Shown: positions 27,545 to 37,395 of the stretch, piece after piece
Layout of the letters: the number at the start of each line of letters is the position of its first letter
Numbering within the stretch: the first letter of the stretch is position 1
DNA from: Chionoecetes opilio
Lineage: Eukaryota > Arthropoda > Malacostraca > Decapoda > Majidae
Direction: 5' to 3'
NCBI GenBank assembly: GCA_016584305.1
Contig: JACEEZ010020019.1
Location: 62,001-126,000 of the forward strand
Length of the DNA stretch: 64,000 nt
Made by a program: the position numbers and the translations under genes
Notes under the pieces: model-generated
What the model was told of the DNA's origin: nothing
Databases searched by the model: none
The model's input: only the letters and a program-made list of their open reading frames with translations

Positions 27545-28803
27545 ATGCGCACATGTCTCCCGCCCCCCCCTCTCGGGCCTCCACCACGAGAAACTCTCCG
27601 GGCCGTGTCATCCGGACGAATAACCCGCCCGATCCCTACATATTGCCGCACGACTTTCTGCACAAGTCCAGCCGTGCCCCTCCGCCCCTAATCAACCCAC
27701 CACAGAGCGTATCACCCCACGACCGCTCGCCTACCCAGTCTCCTGCAGCGCCTCCGTCTCCGCCGCCACGACTCCCTGGCCGCCGGACGCTGCTTTGGGT
27801 GGCCGACACGCTGTCGGGGATGCGTTACCTGGTGGATTCAGGGGCGGAGGTCAGTGTGGTGCCGCCCTAGTCAGATGATCGCCTCGCCCAACCCAGCACC
27901 GCTTACGGCCTTCTGGCAGCCAGTAACACCCCAATCGCCACGTATGGTACGCGGACTCTCCGCCTCTCCTTCACGCCTGCCTCGCCCTTCATCTGGTCCT
28001 TAGTGGTGGCTGAGGTGGATCAGACTATCCTGGGTGTGGATTTCCTCTCCTTCCACGACTTGCTCGTTGATTCCCGGCGCGAACGTTTACTGCATCGCCC
28101 AACCAACACGGTCATTCCTACTGTGCCCTGCGGACAGCGAGCGCTCCTCCTGACACACCTACGCCAGCCAGTCCTGTACGACGCTCTTCTCGAGGACTTC
28201 CCTCTCCTCACTTCTCAGTGCTCCAGCCCCGCTAAAGGGGATCACAAGGTAACACACACCATCGCCACGACGGGTCTTCCTTGTTTTGCTCGCCCGCGAC
28301 GCCTGACTCCTGAACGCCTCCAGGTGGCAAAAAAGGAGTTTGAGCACTTACTGCAGGAGGGGACCATACGATCTTCCGACAGCTGCTGGGCTTCACCTCT
28401 ACATATGGTACCGAAGGCCCAAGAAGACGAATGGCGCGCGTGCGGCGACTACAGGGCTCTCAACGCCATTACTCGGCCGGACCGTTACCCTATTCCACAT
28501 GTGTTGGATTTTCACAGCATGTTGCATGGGCGGTCAGTCTTTTCGAAGATTGATCTTCTAAGGGCCTTCCACCAGATCCCCGTGGCTGAAGAGGACGTGC
28601 CGAAGACTGCAGTGACGCCGCCTTTCGGTCTGTTTGAGTACCCCTACATGAACTTCGGACTACGCAATGCGGCTCAGACCTTCCAGCGCTTTATGGATAA
28701 AGTAGTCAGGGGACTCGACTTCGTCATGGTGTACATCGACGACATCCTTGTCGCCTCATCGTTGCAAACCAACAGCACGAACTCCACCTGCGCCAGCTGC
28801 TAA
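27454..28803 (+). pseudogene. pol: Gypsy pol, part 1: protease and RT, one in-frame stop
   Basis: Frame 1 reads through a proline-rich linker to the protease active site YLVDSGAEVSVVPP, meets TAG at 27868-27870, and continues (ILGVDFLSFHDLLVDS) into RT: RSSDSCWASPLHMVPK, WRACGDYRALNAITRPDRYP, FSKIDLLRAFHQIPV, FGLFEYPYMNFGLRNAAQTF and the catalytic VYIDDILVAS. All RT landmarks of Ty3/gypsy are present. The frame is lost just after YIDD at about 28760-28800 and coding resumes in frame 3. The aspartic protease would process Gag-Pol; RT copies the genomic RNA. Confidence 0.88.
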
Positions 28804-31217
28804 CTTGCCTACAGGAGTTTGGTTTACGGATCCACCCAGCGAAGTGTGTGTTGGGTGCTCCGGCGTTGTACTTCTTGGGCCACAGAGTCACGTCAGGCTT
28901 ATCTCCTCTCCCGCAGAAGGTGTCAGCGATCACGGACTTCCCGCGGCCCCATACGGTCAGGAAGCTCAGGGAATTTCTGGGGGTAATTAATTATTACCAC
29001 CGCTTCATTCCCCAAGCTGCCGCTCGGCTCGCCCCCTTACATGACCTCCTGAAGGGGGTAAATAAAAACTCACCGAAGCCCCTGCAGTGGACTGATGAAG
29101 CCGAGGGAGCGTTCAACAGCATCAAGCAACAACTCGCTTCCACGACGCTCCTCGCCTACCCAGTCCCCAATGCCCCCACCGTCCTCACTACTGACGCCTC
29201 AGCATAAGCGGTGGGCGCTGTCCTCCAGCAGAAGGTGGAGGACGAGCTTCGCCCTCTCGCTTTCTTCAGCAAGCATTTGGAGCCTTCCCAACGCCTCTAC
29301 AGCGCCTTCGATAGGGAGCTGTTGGCGGTGTATGAGGCCGTGAGACACTTACGTCACTTCCTGGAGGGCAGGGAGTTTCAAGTATTGACAGATCACAAGC
29401 CACTAACACACGCCATGGTACAATCTGGCGAAAGTTTCACCCCCCGGGTCTCCAGACAGCTGGCTTATATATCAGAGTTTACTACAGACATTCGTCATAT
29501 CCCGGGGCAGGACAATACCGTGGCCGACGCTCTCTCCCGCTGCGATACAACCCCTCGGACGATGTCCGCGGTCACGATGCCTGCGCCGTTAGATTACGCG
29601 GCCCTGGCAGCGACACAGGAGGGAGACCCTGAGTTGCGAATCCTGATAGAGGGGCCCATAGCGCTCCACCTGGTCCTGCATGACGTCCCCAACTCCGCGG
29701 CCAAACTCTGGTGTGATGTATCGTGTGGCCACGCACGCCCATTCATCACCAATCAACTCCGCAGGGCAGTGTTCAATCACTACCACTCCCTGAACCACCC
29801 CGGTATCCTCGGTACCCATCGCGTCATCAGCAGGCGAGCGGTATGGCCTGGGATGCGACGTGACGTCAAGGAATGGACGAGGGCCTGTCTTGCCTGTCAA
29901 ACGGCAAAGATTCACCGACACACACGAGCCCCTCTCCACATCTTCCCCACGCCCACCCAATGATTTCACACCATCTATGTCGACCTGGTGGGTCCCTTGC
30001 CGGCCTCCCGCGGTCACCGTTACCTGCTGACGTGTGTGGACAGAGTGACCCGTTGGGGCGCCGCTATACCCATGCCTGATAGTACAGCGGAGTGCACGGC
30101 TGCTCATTTCCTGTCGGGTTGGGTAGCACAGTCGCCGCCTGTCACTCTCATCGCGGATCAAGGAGTGCAATTTGAGTCCCATGCTTGGGCTGACCTGCTG
30201 GCTTTCCTGGGAACACGCCGTCAGCGTACTACGGCGTATCACCTTCAAGCCAACGGAATGGTGGAGCGTTTCCACAGACGCCTGAAGGAAGCCATCTGGG
30301 CCCAGCCACACCCAACAAGCTGGGTAGACGCCCTTCCCATCCTCCTCCTCACACTCAGAGCGACGGAGAAGGAAGATATTCATCACACTCCGGCGGAGCT
30401 GGTGTATGGTGAAGACCTGCGACTTCCGTGCCAGTTCACCCCAGTGACGGATGCCAGCAACGCCCTCTCCTTCCTCCCGGCGCTTCGGCAGGCCATGGCT
30501 GCACTACGGCCCACGCCCCCACGTACGCCTCTGCCGCGTCCCACTCACCTCCCGCCGGAACTGCAAACAGCGACACACATGTTCTTGCGGACGGACGCCC
30601 ATACGAGACCCCTGGACCCACTCTATAAGGGTCCCTTCCGTGCCCTGGCGTGCTCGGAAAAGCACGTCACCCTCGACGTTCGAGGGCACCCCTATGTGAC
30701 TTCATGGGACCGCGTGAAGGTGGCTCATCTCCTTCCTGCACCTTCTCCTCCCCCCCTCCCTCAAAATGTGCAACCCCTTCCTTCCATTCCTTTCCCTCCT
30801 TCAGATCATCCACCACCCCCTCACCCCCGCTTTGTCATCCTCCCCCCTGCCCCCTTACGTTTCCCCACCCCTTCCTCCTCGGGCCTATCCTCCACCATGC
30901 CCTATCCCCTCTCCACGGCCTATATCTGCCCCGCTCACAACACCTTCCCCCACCCCCAGTCATCATTCTACACCTCCCCAACACCTAAACCTTCCCCCCC
31001 TCCCTTTCCCCCCCTCCACCAGGTGATTCTTCCTCCGGCAGATCTAGTGGTGCCCGACTCCCCGCCGCCTCCCCTCCCTGTCAACCTTACAGAGGCTGCC
31101 ATGTCGTCTTCAGAGGACAACGATACTGGGGCGTCTATGGACGGCTACTTTCCTGAGGGCTACACGAACCGCTCAGGGCGGCTCATTCGTCGCCCACAGT
31201 TCTTCCATTTTCAATAG
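28800..31217 (+). pseudogene. pol: Gypsy pol, part 2: RT end, RNase H, integrase, two stops
   Basis: A single frame from about 28800: RT thumb (FLGHRVTSG, REFLGVINYYHRFIP), RNase H (LLAYPVPNAPTVLTTDAS, stop TAA 29205-29207, then LAFFSKHLEPSQRLYSAFDR, ELLAVYEAVRHLRHFLEG, VLTDHKPL, VADALSR). The integrase HHCC zinc finger follows (H-x3-H in HSLNHPGILGTH, C-x2-C in CLACQTAK), then stop TGA 29961-29963. The integrase core follows with its D, D, E residues (VDLVGP, ADQGVQF, NGMVERFHRR). It ends with a long proline-rich tail and GYTNRSGRLIRRPQ, and no chromodomain. The two stops abolish the full product. Confidence 0.9.
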
Positions 31218-31286
31218 GACAGCGGCTTTGTTCATTCCAGTATTATGATTATTATTTTTATATGTATATATATATATTTTTTTTTT

Positions 31287-31304
31287 TTGTAAGAAGGGAA
31301 GTAC
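31287..31304 (+). promoter_or_regulatory. Polypurine tract
   Basis: AAGAAGGGAAG followed by TAC directly precedes the 3' LTR at 31305, the expected site for plus-strand priming. Confidence 0.65.
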
Positions 31305-31598
31305 TGTAGCGACAGCTGGCTAATGACCCTGCAGTACACGCCTTGCACCTGGCTAATCACCCGTCAGGTCACACCTTCCGAGACCTGACTGAGAACAAAT
31401 CCCCCTTTGGTCTAGCACGGGGTGTCCGGGAGGCGGCAGTCAGCTACCTACCCTCACAGGCGAGACATCACGCCTCGTCTCTCTGTGTTCCGCGTATAGC
31501 ATCACTCCCCGCTGTACTCATCTATAATCCCGCCGCAATAAACTTGTATGAGGAACCAGTGTTTGGTATAACCCGTGTCTAGCTGAAAGCGCACTACA
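31305..31598 (+). repeat. 3' LTR of gypsy element (294 bp)
   Basis: Same length and ends as the 5' LTR, with AATAAA at 31537-31542. Followed by the GCAC duplication and the remaining pogo-like transposase sequence. Confidence 0.95.
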
Positions 31599-31759
31599 GC
31601 ACGCATGTTTCCTCCTTTTGTGAATGACTTAAAAAAAAACGTCCCGTACACCACAGGATTTAAGGTTCACTTTTATACTGGGCGTATAAGATGACCCCCA
31701 GTTTTTGTGGCTATTTTTTAAGGTTAAAAGGTCGTCTTATACGCAGCCATATACGCCGT

Positions 31760-34140
31760 AGGGTACGCCATAGGTCCAATGAAAAGTGAAATATAGATTA
31801 TTTCGAATTTGGCAGGGTGTTTTCTTATGTAAAATTGAATTTTAAGGGTGGTTTGTCTGCTTCAACTTTTTGGTTTGAGCACTTCTTGCTATGCAAAAAT
31901 GGACTGTTATATTTATATGCAAAACATAGCTTAGCATACACCATCTTTAAGCTCACAGAAAAGCCACTTAAGCTCGAGATTTGATAAATTTCACTTATGA
32001 CAAAGTTGTAGAGCGCTAAAAACTCTATCAGAAGTATGCCCTCGATATTGCCGTAAGACCTACATTAAGTCCGCCAGACGCCGGAAAGCTCACTTCTCAT
32101 ACAAAATCGCCTCGTTTTTCGGGTAAAAACCTTTTTCCTGGCAACTGGATTTTCCACGTTATTATTTACCCAACGTAGGTGGTTTCAGGGCTGGATACTG
32201 TTTAAGGTCTAAGGTCCTATCACCAAACTCCAAAAGTCACAAAAAAACAGCGTAAGTCGGTCAAACACGTACGGTCGAAGTCCAGCTCCGCATCCAAGCA
32301 TCCGGTTCAATGTTCCACCCACTGCTGCTGCTGCTTTGGCTTCTGGATTCCTCCTGGACCTCATCGCTGACGGCCACCTCTCTCCAGACATGTCGTACCT
32401 GGTCTGCGATCCTAACAAGCTGAGGAGGGCCAGGCAGGATGCCATGGCATCGGTCAGGGACCTTGACCAGGGGAAGCACCAGGGTACCAAAATAGTTGGA
32501 TTGGGTTACGATGGGAGGAAGGACAAGACCAGGGCGATGGTGCCCGACAGCTATGGGAAACTGCACCCAAGGTTGATCAGGGAGGAGCATGTGTCAGTGA
32601 CAGAGGAGCCATCTGGAAGGTACCTTTGGCACTTTGTACCAGAGGACCCGGTGCCACCTGAGAAGCCTGCGTTCAAGGTGGCTCAGGCTCTCTATGATCT
32701 GCTGGTGACATACGACTCCACCGACTCACTGATCGTACTGCAAGGTGACTCAACTAGGGCCAACACGGGGTGGAAGGGTGGTACTCACGCCCATTTGGAG
32801 AAGATGCTGGGACGCAAGCTCTTCTGGAGTATATGCGTGTTGCACACAAACGAGTTGCCCCTGCGCCACCTTATCACCAGCATCGACGGGCCTACCTCAT
32901 CTGACACTGGCTTCATGGGTCCAGTTTGCAGTCTGCTGTCGATGTAGGAATGAGATGCAGTACAACGCAGAGTTCAGAGGAGTGCCAGGCGGTGAAGATC
33001 TCACGGAGATACCGGAGTATATCCTGGTCAACATGTCCACTGACCAGCAGGTCTCCTACCAGCTGGTCCAGGCTGTGAAGCGGGGCGTTCTCCCATCCGA
33101 GCTGCAGGAGATCAAGTGTGGCAAAGTGTCCCACTCCAGATGGCTCACCACAGCCCAGTCGCTCGTGTACATGTGGACCAGAAAGCATGGACTGACTGGC
33201 AAAGAACTGAACACCCTGGAAATCCTAGTCAAGTACTGCCTGCAGGTGTACTTTAAACTCTACTACGACATCAAGGTTCACCACAGACTAGAGGACGGCC
33301 CCAAGCACATCCTCACGCAGCTCAGAGTGATGAGGTCGCAGCCCAAGAAGGTCCAAACAGCTGTGACCTTCTACGTGCGGACAGGAGCATGGTTCGCACA
33401 CTCAGAATGTGTCCTCTCGCTGATGGCGAATCAGAGTGAGGACAACCGCAGGTTCGCCGTGACCCAGATTTTGAAGCTGAGGGCTGGCGAGGAGTATGGG
33501 GACACCAGTGTAAGACCTCGCATCACACCCAAGCTGAACTTGTCAGCCACCAGCTTGCAGACACTGATCAGCTGGCAGCCTGGCCAGGTGCACGAGCCGG
33601 CATTCACCTGTTCACTGTCTGGGGATCAGATCCAGGAGATCCTGGTCAAGCCGGACGAGGTTCCGGAGTTCTCTATCCACACTCAGAGCACCGAAAGAGT
33701 CGTGAAGCAGGTGACAGAGGCTGCGGCAGCAGTGGTGGGGCAGCAGGCCAGAGACGGGTTCATCCGGGCTCAGGCCCACCACCGGGAGACCATGCCCTGC
33801 TTCAGGTCTAAGAAGGACATGATGGACACGTTCTAGGCCAACGTAGAGGCTGTGACACTGTGATGTAGTGCCTGATGAAGCAACTGATCAGAAAGAGCTT
33901 ACCACGCTAGTCATTTGGAACTCATATTGGTGCATGATGCAATACACAGGACCAACCGGACACTGCGTACCCATTTAAGCATTATTCGATAAGGGTGCAA
34001 TATAAAAGTACGATTTTGCATAGTAAGAATTGCTCAAATGCAAAAATGGATAAAGATAAAATCGTCTTAGAATTCCATTTTACATAGGAAATTGGCATGC
34101 CAAATTTGAGAAAAAGAATTTTTGTTATACGGCGTACTCT
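31760..34140 (+). mobile_element. Autonomous-type DNA transposon with long diverged inverted ends
   Basis: Ends AGGGTACGCC (31760) and inverted GGCGTACTCT (ending 34140). Further inside, TATGTAAAATTGAATTTTAAG (about 31832) pairs with TAGAATTCCATTTTACATA, and CTTCTTGCTATGCAAAAATGG (about 31881) pairs with the segment near 34009-34030. The inverted ends are thus about 140 bp, at perhaps 75% identity. They bracket one transposase-like gene. I could not find a clean target duplication; the left edge abuts the pogo-like element. Confidence 0.65.
32213..33836 (+). pseudogene. Transposase-like protein of the 31.8-34.1 kb element, one frameshift
   Basis: Frame 2 is open from 32213 to 32947 (ATG-less here; a start may lie in an upstream exon), then after a shift near 32930-32945 coding resumes in frame 3 to the stop at 33834-33836. 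Together about 540 codons. Ordered landmarks: a VGLGYDGRKDKTRAM segment, VLQGDSTRANTGWKGG, WSICVLHTNELPLRHLI, KVSHSRWLTTAQSL, YYDIKVHHRLEDGPKH, RTGAWFAHSECVLSLMAN and HTQSTERVVKQVTEAAA. The D ... GDSTxxN ... C-x2-HTN ... RWLTT order resembles an RNase-H-fold transposase of hAT layout (D, D, C-H, RW). I recall this family only as repeat-borne arthropod and cnidarian proteins without a named function. It is best called a probable transposase, class unconfirmed. Confidence 0.6.
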
Positions 34141-34315
34141 AAATTTATACGGTATATCAAGGAGGTTTGGCGTCTGCCGCCATAGATGCAACCATCCTCT
34201 CAAGACCTGTTGGCCAAAATTTTGTAGGCCAAGCTGGATAAAGATAAAGTGAATGAAGAGCTTTATGCAGTTGAAAAAGAAAAGTTCTATTTTTTTTTTT
34301 TTTTTTTTTTTATTA

Positions 34316-34669
34316 CAGTAGAAGGGAGATATAACTAAAACATTCAGCCAAGGTTGATTCCGGTAACTTCAATTTTCTGCTAAATCGAACGTCCGTTATC
34401 GGCTCCTAATATAGCTCGATCTAACATAATTTTTCGTAAAATGGTGAGCTTTTCCGGTAAATCCTGTTTCTGCTGTGTTTCTGTATGGCCCACCAAGCCT
34501 ACCTAAACTTGTGTGTCAGCAGCTGTTAGTGGAACCACACCAAATATGGCTGCATTTAGCAGAAATTTCCGTCATATCTAGCATTGAAAAAAAGAATTAT
34601 GGAATTGTAATTTTTTCGCTAAATTGAGCTTTCCGGTAAAGCGAATTCCATTAAATCAAGCTTCTACTG
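34316..34669. mobile_element. Probable 354-bp MITE (CAGTAGAAG ends)
   Basis: CAGTAGAAG at 34316 and inverted CTTCTACTG ending 34669, with TAAATCGA/TAAATCAAG-type subterminal motifs and CCGGTAA repeats. TA precedes the left end, but the right flank is CA, so the duplication is imperfect. A T-run lies just to the left at 34290-34310. Confidence 0.6.
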
Positions 34670-36109
34670 CAGTTGGAATATTTTTCAGCCTTAGTAGAGG
34701 TTTGTAGCCTCAGAATGCTTTTGTTTCAATTGATCTTTCCTTGGTTCTTGAATATTTTCAGGGTGCCAACTAGAATGGTAGAATTAATTTCTTCATAGCA
34801 TTAATAATATATTTTGTCAGTTATATTAAGGAATTTGTACCAAGACCAATACAGGGCTCTATCACGCAGGACTAGAATTCTCCTTAGGGGAGACAAAGAG
34901 AGGCATGTCAGGAGTCTTGGTGAGGGTTCGAGAGCCATTTGAATGCTCCTGTTGACTTGCACTGAAAAAAGCTTCGCTCCAAATCTCTATCTTGGCGAGT
35001 GCTATCTGAGCAGCAGAAGGACGCCTCGTGTCAGAAATGGATGGGTAGATGACTTGTTGGGCTGAGTACTTTGGGCAGTTGTTCATGGTGGACCCTCCAA
35101 TTGGGTAGCTTCACACCACTGGGTTACGGGCAGTGGATGCTGTACTGCCCCATTGACGAAACCACACCCTCTCTTGACAAAGTTAGATATGCTGTAGCAA
35201 AGTTGAGGGGTGGAAAGGCAGCTGGTGTTTGTAATATCAGTACGGAGCTGCTCAAAGCTAGGGGTAAGGCCATGATCTGCGGGTTGCATGCTGTCTTAAC
35301 TGCAGTGTGGCAATCAGGTACTATTCCTCTTGACTGGAAAAGGGGGCTGGCTCAGCATGCCAGGCAAAGTTCTTGCCCATCTATTGCTGACACGGACTTG
35401 TAGTCATCTGCTGAAGCATCAAAGACCTGATCAGTCTGGTTTCACGCCAGCTAAGTCAACAACGGACCGTATGCTAGCGCTTCGTGTCCTGATGGAACGC
35501 TGACATGAGTTTCGACAGGGGCTGCTTGCAGCCTATGTTGATCTCAAGAAGGCATTTGACTGAGTGCATCGTGAAGCACTCTGGGATCATCTGCTGCTTC
35601 GCGGGATTTCTGCAAGGACTGTTGGTCTGCTGACTGGCCTGTACTCTGGGACTGAAAGTGCTATGAAATGTGGGGGAGGTGTATCCAGCTTATTTCCTGT
35701 GAATATAGGAGTGAGGCAAGGGTCATCCAGTGTCGCAGCCAGAAATATATTTCGGAGGGGGGCTCCAATGACTAACCATGAGAAATTAAAAAACACACTG
35801 CACTTCACCATGCACATTGATGTATGGCTAAATCACCCATCTTGCCTCCCGTCCTCCTCTAAACCACTTAAATTGTCCTCCCATCCGAATCTTACAATGT
35901 TTGATTAATCTCTTGGCCATGCTCACACATAAAGTAAAGTAAGTCATAATATATAGTATACTAGCCGCAAAGCCGCCCTCCAGGCGGACTTTTTGGCTAC
36001 AACCTTTGGCCCACCACCTGTGTTTGGTGGGCCGAAGGCCCACCAAACACAGACTCTCCAGATAGCCCCTTCTAGCTTTCCTGAAATCATGGATGTAGAA
36101 ATGTATGTA

Positions 36110-36385
36110 TTAACGCCAACCCATTCACATCACCCCCACCCCATTCACTCACCCATTACCCATCACCCCCCACCCATTCACTCACCCATTACCCATCACC
36201 CCCCACCTATTCACTCACCCATTACCCATCACCACACACCCATTCACTCACCCATTACCCATCACCCCCTACCTATTCCCTCACCCATCACCCATCACCC
36301 CCACCCATTCACTCACCCATCACCCCACACCCATTACCCATCACCCCACCCATTCACTCACCCACTACCCATCACCCTACATCAA
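36110..36385 (+). repeat. C-rich minisatellite, about 30-bp unit
   Basis: Repeats of CACCCATTCACTCACCCATT followed by ACCCATCACC, about 30-33 bp with variants. The 150-codon ORF over it is low-complexity and not a gene. Confidence 0.9.
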
Positions 36386-36585
36386 GGTTTCCTCAATTCT
36401 CGCAACCCACTTTTTTGTTCACAATTCTCGCTAATAGGCTGCTAAAAAATAGAAGAAAAAGAAGTGATCGGATCATACCATACGTGGGCTTAAAATGTTC
36501 CCCTGGTCGACCTGGTTCCAAAACTGTGCCATATGATGGGATTGGGGCACTGGGGGCGGCACCTATCGCGGACACACACACACAC

Positions 36586-36870
36586 AGGGTACTCCGTAGT
36601 GTAAGGGATAGCACGCTCGGTTCACAACCGAGAAGTCCCGGGTTCTATCCCCGGGCGGAGCGGAAACAGAGGGGTTGTTTCCTTAAAACCCGAGCCCCTG
36701 TCCACCCAGCAGTGAATGGGTACCGGGTGTTAGCCGGGGTTTGTGACCTGCTCTCCGGGGTGCTGGCTTCGGCCAACACAAAGCACTAAGGATGAATGAT
36801 AAAAATGTTGATATGGAGACGGGGCCACACGAGCATTGCTCTGGCCCTGTAAAATACAACTAGATGAATA
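36586..36870 (+). mobile_element. tRNA-Val-like SINE
   Basis: 36588-36664 folds as a tRNA-like head: A-box region TAGTGTAAGGGATAGC, a five-base-pair anticodon arm CTCGG/CCGAG with loop TTCACAA (anticodon CAC, Val), and B box GGTTCTATCCC. The acceptor stem has mismatches. A body with CCACCCAGCAGTGAATGGG and TGCTGGCTTCGGCC follows, ending AAATACAACTAGATGAATA. CA-repeat sequence lies on both sides, consistent with insertion into the microsatellite. Confidence 0.8.
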
Positions 36871-37395
36871 CACACACATACAGACACACACACAGACACA
36901 CTTTCGCTTATATTATTATAGATGTATCAATAGAAGACTTGCTACTCAAAATTGCATATTCTTTCAGTTCCCCAAACATGTGACATACCGACTATTACAC
37001 CCTGGATTTAACAGGTATTTGACATGATTTCCAATCTATTCTTGAACTCACGGCAAAATTTTGGGGGGGGGGGGGTCGCCCCCTCTGGCTGCGCTACTTG
37101 GTGCATCCTTGCCCCATCTGCTTGCAGCCTATGTTGATCTCAAGAAGGCATTTGACTTGTAGCTTCCTTATTTTCTTATGTTCTTGTTCACTTTTCAACA
37201 CTTATATGGAATGGGTATTGGGAAGAGTTGTGGACCAAACTGATTGTGGAGCATCCCTCAGCAATACCAAGATCACTGATCTTATTAATGCCGATGATGC
37301 AGTAATCTTTGCTCAGTCGCTGGAGGATCTGGTGATGGCTCTCGAGGCGCTGCACAAAGAGGCAAAGCCTTTGGGACCTGCAGTCTTCTAGGCTC

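Larger units (their letters stand above)
26290..31598 (+). mobile_element. Ty3/gypsy LTR retrotransposon, CsRn1-like, nearly complete
   Basis: 294-bp LTRs bound gag, protease, RT, RNase H and integrase in that order, so it is Ty3/gypsy and not copia. Flanks are the 4-bp duplication GCAC (26286-26289 and 31599-31602). The primer site fits tRNA-Trp and the gag knuckle is C-H-C-C, two features I associate with the CsRn1 clade. No env-like ORF is present. Coding is broken by three in-frame stops (27868, 29205, 29961) and a frameshift near 28760-28850. LTRs differ at five positions, all transitions (about 1.7%), so insertion is recent relative to its neighbours. Confidence 0.92.
25997..31640 (-). 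pseudogene. Pogo/Tigger-type transposase C-terminus, split by the gypsy element
   Basis: Minus-strand coding at 26289-25997 (DVLCNFVIKAWNDINAEIVI, SFKKCGISNSLDGMEDD, then an acidic tail ending EYNFEGF and stop) is the usual C-terminal part of CENP-B/pogo-like transposases: a W-x-x-I helix pair, SFxxCGIxN, and a D/E-rich tail. Across the LTR element, 31640-31599 supplies KSFTKGGNMRAP in the same frame if one GCAC copy is removed. That join is strong evidence for the exact insertion site. Everything N-terminal to this, including the DDE triad, is missing. Confidence 0.75.
25705..31758 (-). mobile_element. Pogo-like DNA element, host of the gypsy insertion
   Basis: Left end CCGTATATGGCTGCGTATAA and the inverted right end TTATACGCAGCCATATACG (about 31737-31755) continue as GACGAC-rich repeats (TATAAGACGACCCCC) on both sides, with TA next to the left end and near the right end. 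Without the LTR element (26290-31598 plus one 4-bp duplication) it is about 740 bp: the inverted ends plus the 3' part of a transposase. It is thus a deletion derivative; the catalytic DDE core is missing. Confidence 0.75.
35955..36925. repeat. Minisatellite-bearing dispersed element, copy 1
   Basis: Starts TACTAGCCGCAAAGCCGCCC, shares CACAGACTCTCCAGATAGCC and CTGAAATCATGGATGTAGAA with the copy at 60456-61285, then has a C-rich minisatellite (36110-36380), GCTAATAGGCTGCTAAAAAA, a CA/CAGA microsatellite, and ends CACTTTCGCTTATATTATTATAG. A SINE is inserted in its CA repeat. Class unknown to me. Confidence 0.7.
35728..37100. mobile_element. MITE-like insertion in LINE A, with further nested elements
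   Basis: Starts CAGTGTCGCAGCCAGAAAT and ends, inverted, TCTGGCTGCGCTACTTG, each with a G-run nearby (GGAGGGGGGCT at left; 11 or more G near 37060). LINE coding on both sides lines up (QGSS | CILAP), and the flanks GGTCATCC / GGTGCATCC look like a slightly altered 8-bp duplication, as hAT elements make. The element at 35955-36925 lies inside. Confidence 0.65.
34860..37395 (+). pseudogene. LINE A copy 2, split and rearranged
   Basis: 34860-35735 covers the pre-RT and early RT (VRYAVAKLRGGKAAGVCNIS, TIPLDWKRGL, then in other frames QSGFTPAKSTTDRML, AAYVDLKKAFD, HREALWDHLLLRGISARTVG, FPVNIGVRQGSS). A 1.37-kb insertion follows. 37105-37395 resumes with CILAP-type sequence, then a stray repeat of the AAYVDLKKAFD segment, then EWVLGRVVDQTDCGASLSNT, KITDLINADDAVIFAQSLED (catalytic ADD) and MALEALHKEAKPLG. 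Several stops and frame changes mean it is inactive. The copy ends near 37395. Confidence 0.8.

Noticed and set aside
29589..30386. 265-codon minus-strand ORF
   Set aside because: Antisense shadow of the gypsy integrase region.
26290..31598. Endogenous retrovirus with env
   Set aside because: After integrase there is only a proline-rich tail of pol before the polypurine tract; no env-like ORF.
32213..33836. Host gene interpretation of the 540-codon coding region
   Set aside because: Bracketed by inverted ends, frameshifted, and motif style known to me only from repeat-borne proteins; a domesticated gene would be expected to keep its frame.
36588..36664. tRNA-Val gene candidate
   Set aside because: Anticodon arm and promoter boxes are good, but the acceptor stem has mismatches and the sequence continues into a SINE body ending in a short tail, inside a microsatellite.
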